Assembly (NCBI RefSeq): GCF_013744875.1
Contig: NZ_CP059399.1
Location: 682,001 to 746,000 of the forward strand
Direction: 5' to 3'
Origin: Nocardia huaxiensis
GTDB lineage: Bacteria; Actinomycetota; Actinomycetes; Mycobacteriales; Mycobacteriaceae
Length of the DNA: 64,000 nt
Below the pieces are notes generated by a model. It made no database searches and was not told the origin of the DNA. It saw only the letters and a program-made list of their open reading frames with translations. Below, piece by piece: positions 27,850 through 37,141 of this stretch (its first letter is position 1; every line of letters begins with the position of its first letter). Made by a program: the position numbers and the translations under genes.

Positions 27850-30774
27850 GTGGCAACACGAGACCGCGGTGCAGCGCCGAACTCAGCACCCGACCAGGGC
27901 CGTAACCTGCGTCGTCTCGTGATCGTGGAGTCGCCGACGAAGGCCAAGAAGATCGCCCCCTATCTGGGCCGCGGTTATGTCGTGGAGGCGTCGGTCGGTC
28001 ATATTCGCGACCTGCCGCGCGGCGCGGCGGATGTGCCGGCGAAATATAAGGGACAGCAGTGGGCGCGGCTCGGCGTGGACGTCGATCACGACTTCGAGCC
28101 CATCTATGTGGTCAGCCCCGATAAGAAGGCCAAGGTCAGTGAGCTGAAGAGCCTGCTGGCCGACGCCGACGAGCTCTACCTCGCCACCGACCCCGACCGC
28201 GAGGGCGAGGCCATCGCGTGGCATCTGCTGGAGACGCTGAAGCCGAAGGTGCCGGTCCGGCGCATGGTGTTCCACGAGATCACCGAGCCCGCCATCCAGG
28301 CGGCGGCCCGCGACACGCGCGAACTGGACAAGGATTTGGTCGACGCGCAGGAGACGCGGCGCATCCTGGACCGGTTGTACGGCTACGAAGTGTCGCCGGT
28401 GCTGTGGAAGAAGGTCATGCCGCGCTTGTCGGCGGGCCGCGTGCAGTCGGTGGCGACGCGCGTCATCGTGCAGCGCGAGCGGGAGCGCATGGCGTTCCGG
28501 TCGGCGGAGTACTGGGATATCGCCGCGAAGCTGGATGCGGGCGGGTCCGAGGAGGGCGGGAATCCGCGGGTCTTCGGGGCGCGCCTGGTGCAGGTGGACG
28601 GGTCGCGTGTGGCGACCGGTCGCGATTTCGGGGCCGACGGGCAGCTCAAGACCGCCTCGGGCGTGGTCGTGCTGGATGCCGGGTACGCGCAGCGGCTTGC
28701 CGAATCCCTGCACAATGTGGATCTCACGGTCAGCTCGGTCGAATCCAAGCCGTACACGCGCAAGCCGTACGCGCCGTTCATGACCTCGACCCTGCAGCAG
28801 GAGGCGGCGCGCAAGCTGCGCTTCACCTCCGAGCGCACCATGCGGGTCGCGCAGCGGTTGTACGAGAACGGCTACATCACCTACATGCGTACCGACTCGA
28901 CGACGCTGTCGCAGTCGGCGATCGACGCGGCGCGCGCGCAGGCGACGCAGCTGTACGGCGCGGAGTATGTGAGCCCGACGCCGCGGCAGTACAACCGCAA
29001 GGTCAAGAACGCGCAGGAGGCACACGAGGCCATTCGCCCCTCGGGTGACACCTTCCAGACGCCGGGACAGCTGCATTCGCGGCTGGACACCGATGAATTC
29101 CGTTTGTACGAACTGATCTGGCAGCGCACCGTGGCCTCGCAGATGGCGGACGCACGCGGTACCACGCTGACGGTGCGCATCACCGGTGTCGCGAATTCCG
29201 GTGAGGAGTGCGTGTTTTCGGCGTCGGGCCGGACCATCACCTTCGCGGGCTTCCTCAAGGCTTACGTGGAGAGTGTCGACGAGGAGGCGGGCGGCCAGTC
29301 CGATGACGCCGAATCGCGGCTGCCGGCGCTGACCGAGGGCCAGGGCGTCACCGCCATCGAGCTGGCGCCGGATGGGCACACCACCAATCCGCCGCCGCGG
29401 TTCACGGAAGCTTCGCTGGTCAAGGCGCTCGAAGAGCTCGGCATCGGCCGTCCTTCGACGTACGCCTCGATCATCAAGACGATTCTGGATCGCGGGTATG
29501 TGTACAAGCGCGGCAGCGCGCTGGTGCCGTCGTGGGTGGCGTTCGCGGTGATCGGCCTGCTGGAGGCGCATTTCGGGCGGCTGGTGGACTTCGACTTCAC
29601 CGCGGCCATGGAAGACGATCTCGACGCCATCGCCGGTGGGCGCGAGCAGCGCGGAAACTGGTTGTCCTCCTTCTACTTCGGTGGCGATCACGGCGCCGAC
29701 GGGTCGGTGGCGCGCTCGGGCGGTCTGAAGCGGATGGTCGGCGACAATCTCGACGGTATCGATGCGCGAGAAGTCAACTCCATCAAGCTGTTCAGCGATG
29801 ACGAGGGTCGCGATGTGGTGGTGCGGGTCGGCAAGTTCGGGCCGTACCTGGAGCGCATGATTGTCAATCCCGATGACCCGCAAGGGGATCCGGTGTCGCA
29901 GCGGGCGAACCTGCCCGACGATCTGCCGCCGGACGAGCTGACCCCCGAGGTTGCGGAGAAGCTCTTCGCGACGCCGCAGGAAGGTCGCTCGCTGGGGGTG
30001 GATCCGGCGTCCGGGCACGAAATCGTCGCCAAGGAAGGGCGTTTCGGGCCGTACGTCACCGAAATCCTGCCGGAGCCGGCCGAGGAGCCGGAGGCCAAGA
30101 AGGGCGCGAAGAAGGCCGTCGCGCCCAAGCCGCGCACCGGATCGCTGTTCAAGTCCATGGATTTGGGGACGATCACGCTCGACGACGCGTTGAAGCTGCT
30201 GTCGCTGCCGCGCGTGGTGGGCGCCGATCCGGCCTCCGGTGACGAGATCACCGCGCAGAACGGGCGGTACGGGCCGTACCTCAAGAAGGGCACCGATTCG
30301 CGGTCGCTGACCAGTGAGGATCAGATCTTCACGGTCACGCTGGAGGAGGCGCTCAAGATCTACGCCGAGCCCAAGCGGCGTGGCGGGCAGGCGGCCAGTG
30401 CGCCGCCGCTGCGCGAACTGGGCGTGGATCCGGTGTCGGAGAAGCCGATGGTGATCAAGGACGGCCGGTTCGGTCCGTATGTCACCGACGGTGAGACCAA
30501 CGCGTCGCTGCGCAAGGGCGACGAGGTGGAGTCGATCACCGACGAGCGGGCCTCGGAGCTGCTGGCGGATCGGCGGGCGCGCGGGCCGGTGAAGAAGGCC
30601 GCGAAGAAGACCGCCAAGAAGGCTGCGGCGAAGAAGACCGCGACCTCGGCGACGAAGGTGGTCAAGAAGGCGGCCGCGAAGAAGGCCGCGGCCAAGACCG
30701 CGGATGGGCTGGTGACCAAGAAGGCCGCCGCGAAGAAGACGACGGCCAAGAAGGCAGCGTCCGCCAAGTCCTGA
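27850..30774 (+). CDS. topA: DNA topoisomerase I
   Basis: A 974-residue type IA topoisomerase that relaxes negative supercoils. The Toprim domain starts at LVIVESPTKAKKIAPYLG and contains TDPDREGEAIAWHL. The active-site tyrosine is Y345 in GYITYMRTDSTT. There are no zinc-finger cysteines; instead the C-terminal half has four repeats of the GRFGPYV type (Topo_C_assoc) and ends in a ~60-residue Lys/Ala-rich tail (AAKKTA units), the actinobacterial form that binds DNA and increases processivity. The GTG at 27850 follows AGGAAAGG. It corresponds to Rv3646c. Confidence 0.97.
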   Translation: MATRDRGAAPNSAPDQGRNLRRLVIVESPTKAKKIAPYLGRGYVVEASVGHIRDLPRGAADVPAKYKGQQWARLGVDVDHDFEPIYVVSPDKKAKVSELKSLLADADELYLATDPDREGEAIAWHLLETLKPKVPVRRMVFHEITEPAIQAAARDTRELDKDLVDAQETRRILDRLYGYEVSPVLWKKVMPRLSAGRVQSVATRVIVQRERERMAFRSAEYWDIAAKLDAGGSEEGGNPRVFGARLVQVDGSRVATGRDFGADGQLKTASGVVVLDAGYAQRLAESLHNVDLTVSSVESKPYTRKPYAPFMTSTLQQEAARKLRFTSERTMRVAQRLYENGYITYMRTDSTTLSQSAIDAARAQATQLYGAEYVSPTPRQYNRKVKNAQEAHEAIRPSGDTFQTPGQLHSRLDTDEFRLYELIWQRTVASQMADARGTTLTVRITGVANSGEECVFSASGRTITFAGFLKAYVESVDEEAGGQSDDAESRLPALTEGQGVTAIELAPDGHTTNPPPRFTEASLVKALEELGIGRPSTYASIIKTILDRGYVYKRGSALVPSWVAFAVIGLLEAHFGRLVDFDFTAAMEDDLDAIAGGREQRGNWLSSFYFGGDHGADGSVARSGGLKRMVGDNLDGIDAREVNSIKLFSDDEGRDVVVRVGKFGPYLERMIVNPDDPQGDPVSQRANLPDDLPPDELTPEVAEKLFATPQEGRSLGVDPASGHEIVAKEGRFGPYVTEILPEPAEEPEAKKGAKKAVAPKPRTGSLFKSMDLGTITLDDALKLLSLPRVVGADPASGDEITAQNGRYGPYLKKGTDSRSLTSEDQIFTVTLEEALKIYAEPKRRGGQAASAPPLRELGVDPVSEKPMVIKDGRFGPYVTDGETNASLRKGDEVESITDERASELLADRRARGPVKKAAKKTAKKAAAKKTATSATKVVKKAAAKKAAAKTADGLVTKKAAAKKTTAKKAASAKS

Positions 30775-30857
30775 TCGGATCCCGCCGCGGGGTTCTTCCT
30801 GTCGGTGCGTTCCCGTAGCGTGTGAGCACGGGAAACGCACCAGCGGAAGGACTTTCG

Positions 30858-31358
30858 ATGACCGATCGGGAGCGCGAGGATCTCATCGCGGGCATGGCCG
30901 ATCAGCGCAGGCTGTTCGGTATCACGCTACGCGGCATCGACGATGACCAGGCTCGGCAGCGCACCACGGTCAGTGAACTCACTCTCGGTGGTCTGCTGCA
31001 CCATCTGATCGCCACCGAACGGCATTGGACCACGGTGCTCGTCGAGCGCGACGAGAACTCGGAATTCGATGTGTCCGAAATGGATTCGGCGCATCGGATG
31101 GGTCCGGACGAGACCGTCGCGGGGCTGCTGGCCGAGTGGGCGGCGCTCGCCGAGCAGACCGAGAAGCTGATCCGCGAGATCGACAGCTTCGACACGCCCA
31201 TCCCGATCCCGACCGCGCCGTGGGCGCCGGAGCGGCAGTGGTGGCCGGCGCGGCACATCTTCTACAACCTCTTCCGCGAATTCGCGCACCACAGCGGCCA
31301 CGCCGACATCATTCGGGAGTCACTGGACGGGGCGAATACGACCCAGCAGCGCGTCTGA
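30858..31358 (+). CDS. DinB-family (DUF664) protein
   Basis: A 166-residue four-helix-bundle protein. Metal-ligand-type histidines occur in LLHHLIATERHW and EFAHHSGHADIIRE, the pattern of the DinB/DUF664 family. Some members are mycothiol-dependent enzymes, but the substrate here is unknown. The ATG at 30858 has a good GGAAGGA. It takes the place of the adenylate cyclase Rv3645 found between topA and holB in M. tuberculosis. Confidence 0.85.
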   Translation: MTDREREDLIAGMADQRRLFGITLRGIDDDQARQRTTVSELTLGGLLHHLIATERHWTTVLVERDENSEFDVSEMDSAHRMGPDETVAGLLAEWAALAEQTEKLIREIDSFDTPIPIPTAPWAPERQWWPARHIFYNLFREFAHHSGHADIIRESLDGANTTQQRV

Positions 31359-31387
31359 CATTCGGCAATCCAATCAGCCGGGGGAGT

Positions 31388-31403
31388 GGGGGGCCGGCCC
31401 CCC
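31388..31403. repeat. 16-bp GC palindrome upstream of holB
   Basis: GGGGGGCCGGCCCCCC is a perfect palindrome in a very G/C-rich stretch (31379-31437) that also contains CCCGGGGGTCTGGGGG and a TGGAGCCCCA half. It lies 30 bp after the DinB-like gene and may terminate it, though no T-tract is present. Runs of this kind are often repeated between genes in GC-rich actinobacteria. Confidence 0.45.
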
Positions 31404-31461
31404 GCCCGGGGGTCTGGGGGCTTGGAGCCCCAGGGAGATACAGACAGCTAGGGTGTACGAC

Positions 31462-32679
31462 GTGGCGGGTGTCTTCGATCGACTGGTCGGCCAGGATGCG
31501 GTCGAGTCCGAACTGACCGCTGCCGCGGTGGCCGCGCGGGGCGGGGCGGGCTCGTCGTCGGCAATGACGCATTCGTGGTTGTTCACCGGGCCGCCCGGAT
31601 CGGGTCGTTCGGTGGCCGCGCTGTGTTTCGCGGCGGCTCTCCAGTGCACGGATCCGGATCAGCCCGGGTGCGGGCGCTGTCACGCGTGCACGACCACCAT
31701 GGCCGGAACCCACGGTGATGTGCGGCGCGTGGTGCCCGAGGGCTTGAGTATCGGCACCAAGGAGATGCGCGAGATCGTGCAGGTGGCCTCGCGGCGGCCG
31801 AGCACCGGGCGCTGGCAGGTCGTGGTCGTGGAGGATGCCGACCGCCTGACCGAGGCCGCCGGAAACGTCCTGCTCAAGGTGGTCGAAGAGCCGCCCGCGC
31901 GAACGGTTTTCCTGCTGTGCGCGCCCTCGGTGGATCCCGAGGACATTTCGATCACCCTGCGTTCGCGCTGCCGGCACGTGCACCTGACCTCCCCGTCGGT
32001 GGAGGCGGTGGCGAAGGTGCTGCGCGAGCGCGACGGCCTCGACGCCAAGACCGCGCAGTGGGCGGCCTCGATCAGTGGCGGTCACGTCGGCCGGGCCCGC
32101 CGCCTGGCCACCGACGACGACGCCCGCGCCCGCCGCAAGAAGGCCCTGGCCCTGGTCGCCGCGACGGCCCGCCCCGCAGCCGCCTACGCCGCCGCGGACG
32201 ACCTGGTGAAAACCGCCGACGACGAGGCCAAACAGGTCAGCGCCGAACGCGACGAGAAGGAACGCGAAGAACTGGCCACGGCCCTCGGCGCGGGCGGCAC
32301 CGGCAAGGGCGCCGCCTCCGCCACCCGCGGATCCGCCGGTGCGCTCAAAGAATTGGAGAAGCGCCAGAAGTCCCGCGCCACCCGTACCGGCCGCGACGCG
32401 CTGGACCGTGCCCTCATCGATGTCGCGGGCCTGTACCGCGACGCTCTGGCCGTCCGCTTCGGCGCGGCCACCCCCGACTCGACTTCCGGCGTGGCCCTCA
32501 CCCACCCCGACATGGCCGACCAGATCCGCGAACTGGCCTCCGACATCCGCCCCGAGGGCCTGTTGCGCTGCATCCAAGCCGTCCTCGACTGCCGCGAAGC
32601 CCTCGACACGAACGTCAAACCCCGCTTCGCCGTCGCCGCCATGGCCGCCACCCTCATAGCGGCCCGCTCGAACACGTGA
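31462..32679 (+). CDS. holB: DNA polymerase III delta' subunit
   Basis: A 405-residue clamp-loader subunit. The P-loop reads GPPGSGRS, with Arg for Lys, as expected for a delta' subunit that does not hydrolyse ATP. A four-cysteine zinc module follows (CTDPDQPGCGRCHAC). VVVEDADRLTEAAGNVLLK holds the degenerate Walker B, and SRC appears in LRSRCRHVHL. A charged insertion rich in Lys/Glu lies around residues 250-310. The GTG at 31462 (VAGVFDRLVGQ) matches the family start better than GTG 31453. It corresponds to Rv3644c. Confidence 0.93.
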   Translation: MAGVFDRLVGQDAVESELTAAAVAARGGAGSSSAMTHSWLFTGPPGSGRSVAALCFAAALQCTDPDQPGCGRCHACTTTMAGTHGDVRRVVPEGLSIGTKEMREIVQVASRRPSTGRWQVVVVEDADRLTEAAGNVLLKVVEEPPARTVFLLCAPSVDPEDISITLRSRCRHVHLTSPSVEAVAKVLRERDGLDAKTAQWAASISGGHVGRARRLATDDDARARRKKALALVAATARPAAAYAAADDLVKTADDEAKQVSAERDEKEREELATALGAGGTGKGAASATRGSAGALKELEKRQKSRATRTGRDALDRALIDVAGLYRDALAVRFGAATPDSTSGVALTHPDMADQIRELASDIRPEGLLRCIQAVLDCREALDTNVKPRFAVAAMAATLIAARSNT

Positions 32680-32741
32680 CCGTGACCACCGGTTTTCGCG
32701 ATCCGGGCGCGAGACGATAGACTCGCACCGCCGGAAGGCAC

Positions 32742-32817
32742 GCCGCCTTAGCTCAGTCGGTAGAGCGCTTCACTCGTAATGAAAAGGTCGGGGGTTCGAT
32801 TCCCCCAGGCGGCTCCA
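32742..32817 (+). tRNA. tRNA-Thr (anticodon CGU)
   Basis: A 76-nt cloverleaf with acceptor stem GCCGCCT/AGGCGGC, D-arm GCTC-AGTCGGTA-GAGC, anticodon loop CTCGTAA with CGT at 32775-32777, T-arm GGGGG-TTCGATT-CCCCC and an encoded CCA end. The first anticodon-stem pair is a C-A mismatch. It would read ACG threonine codons. It lies just after holB, as in related genomes. Confidence 0.96.
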
Positions 32818-32992
32818 CAAACTCCTTGGATTCAGGCTCGGCTCGTGTGCCGGGCCTTTTTCTTTTGGGTGTTGCCTCGGGTTGGGTTCGGGGTGCGGGG
32901 GAGTCTGGTTCGGGTGGGTGGGGGTTGTGCGGTCGGCTGCCTGGAAGATGGTGTGGGACTGGGTTATCCCTAGAAGCTGGCAGGGGTGTCGG

Positions 32993-34396
32993 ATGGCTGA
33001 TGGTTCGTCGTTTGCCGGGGGCGTGTTCGATTCGGTGGCGGAGGCGGTGGGGCGGACGCCGCTGGTGCGGTTGAATCGGGTGGTGGGGGACGTTCGGGCT
33101 ACGGTTTTCGTGAAGCTCGAGTATTTGAATCCTGGTGGGAGCGTTAAGGATCGGGCGGCGGTGGGGATGCTGTTGGGGGCGGAGGAGGCGGGGGAGTTGC
33201 GGGCGGGTGGCACCGTCGTCGAGGCGAGTTCGGGGAATACCGGGCTGGGGTTGGCGGCGTTGGCGGCGGCGCGGGGGTATCGGAGTGTGGTGGTGGTGCC
33301 GGATCGGGTGAGCGCGGAGAAGATCGCGCTGCTGCGGGCATACGGGGCGGAGGTGCATTTGACGCCCGGGTTGCGGCCGGTCGGGCATCCGGAACATTTG
33401 CGGAGCGTGGCGTTGCGGCTCACCGAGGAGATTCCGGGGGCCTGGTTCGCGGGGCAGTACGACAATCCGGCCAATCCGGCGGCGCATCGGGGCACGACGG
33501 GGCCGGAGATCTGGGCGCAAACCGGTGGGCGGGTAACGCATTTCGTCGCGGGGATCGGGACCGGCGGGACGGTGACCGGGGCCGGCGAATATTTGAAGGA
33601 GGCGTCCGGGGGAGCGGTGCGGGTGATCGGGGCGGATCCGGAGACCTCGGTGTACGGCGGGGGTGATGGGCGGATCTGGTACGTCGAGGCGGTCGGGCAC
33701 TTCCGGCATCCGGAGACGGAGCCGGATCTGTGGCCGGATTCCTATCATCCGGAGGTGGTGGATCGGGTCGAGAGCATTCCGGATGTGGAGGCGATCCGCG
33801 TGCTGCATCGGCTGGCGCGGGAGGAGGGGCTGTTGCTCGGGGGTTCGTCGGGGACGGCCATCGCGGCGGCCTTGCGCGTCGCGCGGGGGCTCGGGCCGGA
33901 GGCTGTGGTGGTGGTCGTGGCGCCGGACTCCGGGCGGGCCTATCTGTCGAAGTATTACAACGACGAATGGCTTGGCGCGCTGGGGTTTCCGTTGACAGCG
34001 CCCGCGGGCGGCGTGACCGTCGGCGAGGCGCTGGGTGATCCGAGCCGGCTCCCGCCGCCGGTGCACGTTCCGTCCGGTGCGACCGTCGGGGCGGCGAAGG
34101 GGCTGCTCGGTTCTCGCTCCGCACTGCCAGTGCTGTTGCAGCGCAAGGTAATCGGGCCTGCGGTGGTGGCGGAGGTGCTGGGGTCGGTCGAGGCGTCGCG
34201 ACTGGCCGACGCGCCAGAGGCCGATGAGCTGGACGACCATCTGTCGGGTCCGCTGCCCGTGGTGGGCACCACCGAACCTCTCTCGCAGGCAATCGAGCGC
34301 ACGACCGGGCATGTGGGACCGGTGCTGCTGGCGGATGCGGGCAGGGTGGTCGCCCTCGTCGACGCCGAGCGGATCGCGGCGGCCCATTCGGCATAG
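32993..34396 (+). CDS. cbs: Cystathionine beta-synthase-type PLP enzyme
   Basis: A 467-residue protein: an N-terminal PLP fold type II domain (cysteine synthase/CBS, about residues 1-325) and a C-terminal region (about 335-467) that looks like a divergent CBS-domain pair. The PLP lysine is in PGGSVKDRAA, the substrate loop is EASSGNTGLG, and the phosphate-binding loop is GIGTGGTVTG. The CBS pair separates it from simple cysteine synthases. It would condense serine with homocysteine, or act as O-acetylserine sulfhydrylase. The ATG at 32993 follows GGGGTGTCGG; its base usage is strikingly G-rich. Confidence 0.82.
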   Translation: MADGSSFAGGVFDSVAEAVGRTPLVRLNRVVGDVRATVFVKLEYLNPGGSVKDRAAVGMLLGAEEAGELRAGGTVVEASSGNTGLGLAALAAARGYRSVVVVPDRVSAEKIALLRAYGAEVHLTPGLRPVGHPEHLRSVALRLTEEIPGAWFAGQYDNPANPAAHRGTTGPEIWAQTGGRVTHFVAGIGTGGTVTGAGEYLKEASGGAVRVIGADPETSVYGGGDGRIWYVEAVGHFRHPETEPDLWPDSYHPEVVDRVESIPDVEAIRVLHRLAREEGLLLGGSSGTAIAAALRVARGLGPEAVVVVVAPDSGRAYLSKYYNDEWLGALGFPLTAPAGGVTVGEALGDPSRLPPPVHVPSGATVGAAKGLLGSRSALPVLLQRKVIGPAVVAEVLGSVEASRLADAPEADELDDHLSGPLPVVGTTEPLSQAIERTTGHVGPVLLADAGRVVALVDAERIAAAHSA

Positions 34397-34416
34397 CTGC
34401 TCGAATGTGCCTGCTG

Positions 34417-35445
34417 CTATCCGGCTCGGTTCGAGCCCGCTGATCCGCTGGACAGGCCGGAGGAAAGGCTGGAGGAGCCGGTGCCGCCACCGGCGCTGCC
34501 GCTGCCGCCGCCATCGATGATCGACTTGCCGTCGAAGTCGGGGCCGGCCTGCACGCCGAGCAGGTCGAGCACGGTCGGCGTGATGTCGACCAGCGAGTTG
34601 GTGCTGTTGGTGACGCCGGCCTTGAAGGACGGGCCGCGCGCGATGAGGAAATTGGCTGTCTCGTCGGCGGATTGGCCGCCGTGGCCGCCGCCGGGCTTGT
34701 GGCCGTGGTCGGCGGTGACCAGGATGTTCCACTTCTCGTTGGGGTTGGCCTTGGCTCGGGCGTCGACGGCGGCGACGATCTTGCCGACCTCGGCGTCGAT
34801 GCGCCGGATCGCCTCGAGGTACTCCTTCGAGGAGCCGCCGTGGCTGTGGCCGGCCTCGTCGATCTGATCGAGGTGGGTGAACAGGAAGTCCGGGCCGTCG
34901 TCGGTGATGGCCGCCGCGCTGGAATCGGCTGTGACAGCGTCGATCTTGGCTTCGGTCGGGTCGTCGGACTGGGCGGGGCTGGCGATGTTCACATCGGCGT
35001 GCGGGGTGTTGGAACCGGCGATGATGCTGATCGGTTTCCAGGTGACGATGGATTCGGTCCGGAGTTCGGGCTTGGCCTTTTCGAGCAGGGTGAAAGCGCT
35101 GGGGTACTTCTCGAAGGGTTTGGCGGTGAAGCTGTTGTTGTAGATTCCGTGCTTCGTGTCCCAGACGCCGGTCAGCACCGTGCTCCAGGACGGACCGGAG
35201 ATGGTGGTGTGCGGTGCGATGGAGGTCTGCCCAAGGGTGCCCTCGGCGGCGAGCTTCAGCAGATTGGCCGCCCCGGCTTCCTGAATCTTCTTGTACATTG
35301 CCCCGTCCAGGCCGATGACCACCACTTTGTTGACGGTGGCAGCGGCGGATGCGGTTGTCGCGGTGACGGTTCCGGCGACTGTCGAGAGGGTGACGAAGGC
35401 GGCGGCGGTCAGGGCGGTGAAGGTATTTCCGTGTGGGAATTTCAC
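34417..35445 (-). CDS. Secreted alkaline-phosphatase-superfamily phosphodiesterase
   Basis: A 342-residue exported protein. A signal peptide covers the first ~34 residues, with a likely cut near ASA-A. The mature domain starts VNKVVVIGLDGAMY, the first metal aspartate of type I phosphodiesterase/nucleotide pyrophosphatases. The nucleophile is probably the Thr/Ser in PHTTISGPSWSTV. Later metal ligands are seen in DQIDEAGHSHGG and VTADHGHKPGGGHGG. The C-terminal ~25 residues are Gly/Ser repeats. Substrate unknown. It is convergent with the CBS gene. Confidence 0.83.
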   Translation of the reverse strand: MKFPHGNTFTALTAAAFVTLSTVAGTVTATTASAAATVNKVVVIGLDGAMYKKIQEAGAANLLKLAAEGTLGQTSIAPHTTISGPSWSTVLTGVWDTKHGIYNNSFTAKPFEKYPSAFTLLEKAKPELRTESIVTWKPISIIAGSNTPHADVNIASPAQSDDPTEAKIDAVTADSSAAAITDDGPDFLFTHLDQIDEAGHSHGGSSKEYLEAIRRIDAEVGKIVAAVDARAKANPNEKWNILVTADHGHKPGGGHGGQSADETANFLIARGPSFKAGVTNSTNSLVDITPTVLDLLGVQAGPDFDGKSIIDGGGSGSAGGGTGSSSLSSGLSSGSAGSNRAG

Positions 35446-35558
35446 GGTCTAGACCGTGCCAAGGACCGCCGTTCGCCGTCTAGATCTCCGAAACGGTGTT
35501 CACCGACGATTCATCGGCCGATCCGGAGCCGTTGTGTCACAGACAGATAGTGTCCGAT

Positions 35559-36347
35559 TCACAGGTCCGGAATGCCCAATTCCAGGTTGGGGTGCTCGAT
35601 TCCGCCGTCCACCTCGATGACCTTGCCCGTGATGTAGCCGCCCGCACGGGAACTCAGGTAGACGATGGCGGCCGCGATCTCCCAGGGTTCACCCAGGCGA
35701 CCCAGCGGCGTCGCCGATTCCATGCGCGCCTTGATCTCCGGCTGCTGCGCGACGACCTCCAGCGCCGAGGTCAGCACGGAGCCGACGGCGATGGCGTTCA
35801 CGCGGACTCGCGGGGACAGATCGGTGGCGGCCAGTCGCGTCCAATGTGCCAGTGCCGCTTTGGCGGTGCCGTAGGCGAGGAAGCCGCGACCGGCGGTGCG
35901 GCCCAGCATCGAGCTGATGTTCACCACCGAGCCGCCGTCGTTCTTCAGCATGTGCGGGACCGCGGCCTGAGTGAGGGCGTGCGCGGTGGAGACGTTGAAT
36001 CGGAACGCCTCTTCGAGGAATTCGGGGGAGGTCGTCATGAAGGTGTTGGGCATGGTGCCGCCGACATTGTTGACCACGATGTCGATGCGGCCGAGCTCGG
36101 CGGCGGCCTGTTCGGCGAAGGCGCTCACCGCGGACAGATCCGACAGATCGCACGGGACGGTGACCGCGCGGCGGCCCAGCGCGCGGATCTTGCCGGCGAC
36201 CTCGTCGAGCTGGGCGGCGGTGCGGGCGGCGAGGGCGACATCCGCACCGGCTTCGGCGAGGGCGAGCGCGGTGGCGGCGCCGATGCCGCGCCCGGCGCCG
36301 GTGACCAGGGCGACGCGGCCGTCGAGGCGGAAGGCGTCAAGGATCAT
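35559..36347 (-). CDS. SDR-family oxidoreductase
   Basis: A 262-residue classical short-chain dehydrogenase. The cofactor motif is TGAGRGIG at residues 16-23, NNVGG lies near residue 103, and the catalytic Ser at 145/146, Tyr159 and Lys163 (YxxxK) are present. The C-terminus has the [18 protein letters not shown] typical of acyl-CoA or ketoacyl reductase-like SDRs. It is divergent from a TetR gene with a perfect operator between them and is probably repressed by it. Substrate unknown. Confidence 0.88.
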   Translation of the reverse strand: MILDAFRLDGRVALVTGAGRGIGAATALALAEAGADVALAARTAAQLDEVAGKIRALGRRAVTVPCDLSDLSAVSAFAEQAAAELGRIDIVVNNVGGTMPNTFMTTSPEFLEEAFRFNVSTAHALTQAAVPHMLKNDGGSVVNISSMLGRTAGRGFLAYGTAKAALAHWTRLAATDLSPRVRVNAIAVGSVLTSALEVVAQQPEIKARMESATPLGRLGEPWEIAAAIVYLSSRAGGYITGKVIEVDGGIEHPNLELGIPDL

Positions 36348-36372
36348 GGAAATTCCTCCTTCGGAAACCGCC

Positions 36373-36388
36373 CGTGACGGCGGTCACG
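36373..36388. promoter_or_regulatory. Crp-like site in the SDR/TetR divergon
   Basis: CGTGACGGCGGTCACG is a GTGA-N6-TCAC inverted repeat, 25 bp upstream of the SDR start. It is beside, not overlapping, the TetR-type palindrome at 36397-36414. Binding by the Crp protein is a guess from the consensus. Confidence 0.4.
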
Positions 36389-36396
36389 AGCAATAT

Positions 36397-36414
36397 TTAA
36401 GAACAGGTTCTTAA
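36397..36414. promoter_or_regulatory. TetR-type operator
   Basis: TTAAGAACAGGTTCTTAA is a perfect inverted repeat with 8-bp arms and a 2-bp centre, in the 117-bp gap between the divergent SDR and TetR genes. Size, symmetry and place are typical of a TetR-family operator that controls both promoters. Confidence 0.82.
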
Positions 36415-36464
36415 CTGTCAAGGAGGAGTTCTTTAGGCGCTGGTGAGCGGCTACCCTGCAAGCT

Positions 36465-37097
36465 GTGGCAGGGACAGCGGCGCGCGAGCGGATCATTCTC
36501 GCGGCGGAACGACTCATCGCGGAACGCGGGCAGACGGTGCCGCTGCGCGATATCGCGGCGGCGGCCGGACAGCGGAACAATTCCGCCATCCAGTACCACT
36601 TCGGCTCGCGCGACGGACTGATCGAGGCCGTCGTCGAGTACCGGCTGGCCACCCTGGAAGTCCGGCGGCTGGAAATACTTGCCGAACAATCGAATTCGAG
36701 GCCGCCGCAGCGCGTGCACGGGCTGCTGGAGGCCCTGGTCATCCCCATGTTCGAACTCGGATCACGGCACGGCGTACACCATTACGCGCGGTTTCTCGAA
36801 CAGATCCACGCGCATCCCGCCGTCACCGACGCGGGCAATCTCGACAGTGCACAGCGCACTTCGGTGCGCGTGATCATGCGCGGGCTCGAAGGCGAACTCG
36901 GCGAGCTGCCGCCGCGACTGCGCCTGCGACGCTTGCGTGCTTTGCCCACAGTGCTTTTCGCGCTGCTCGCCGATCACGAGCGTGCGGTGGAGGCGGGCAA
37001 GGTCGCGGCCGGAGCTGTGGATGCCTGGGGAGAAATCATCGACATGCTTGCCGGGACACTCACCGCGCCGGTCGTCGAACGGGCGCCGGTGCGTTGA
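36465..37097 (+). CDS. TetR-family transcription regulator
   Basis: A 210-residue regulator. The N-terminal helix-turn-helix is AERLIAERGQTVPLRDIAAA followed by GQRNNSAIQYHFGSRDGLIEAV, the TetR signature. The rest is the helical ligand-binding and dimerisation domain. The GTG at 36465 is the only start before the DNA-binding domain. It most likely represses the divergent SDR gene and itself through the palindrome at 36397-36414. Ligand unknown. Confidence 0.9.
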   Translation: MAGTAARERIILAAERLIAERGQTVPLRDIAAAAGQRNNSAIQYHFGSRDGLIEAVVEYRLATLEVRRLEILAEQSNSRPPQRVHGLLEALVIPMFELGSRHGVHHYARFLEQIHAHPAVTDAGNLDSAQRTSVRVIMRGLEGELGELPPRLRLRRLRALPTVLFALLADHERAVEAGKVAAGAVDAWGEIIDMLAGTLTAPVVERAPVR

Positions 37098-37141
37098 GAC
37101 CGCTCTGGCAGCGCGCGGTCCACGCCGCTACCGTTGAGCGC

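Noticed and set aside
27883..30840. 985-codon open frame opposite topA
   Set aside because: It is entirely antisense to a certain gene, is rich in Arg/His/Leu with no domain, and reflects the high GC content of third codon positions.
31462..32679. Arg in the P-loop of HolB as a defect
   Set aside because: Delta' subunits normally lack ATPase activity, so a degenerate P-loop is expected.
32753..34732. 659-codon open frame opposite the CBS gene and the tRNA
   Set aside because: It crosses a tRNA gene and two real genes and is Arg/Pro-rich throughout.
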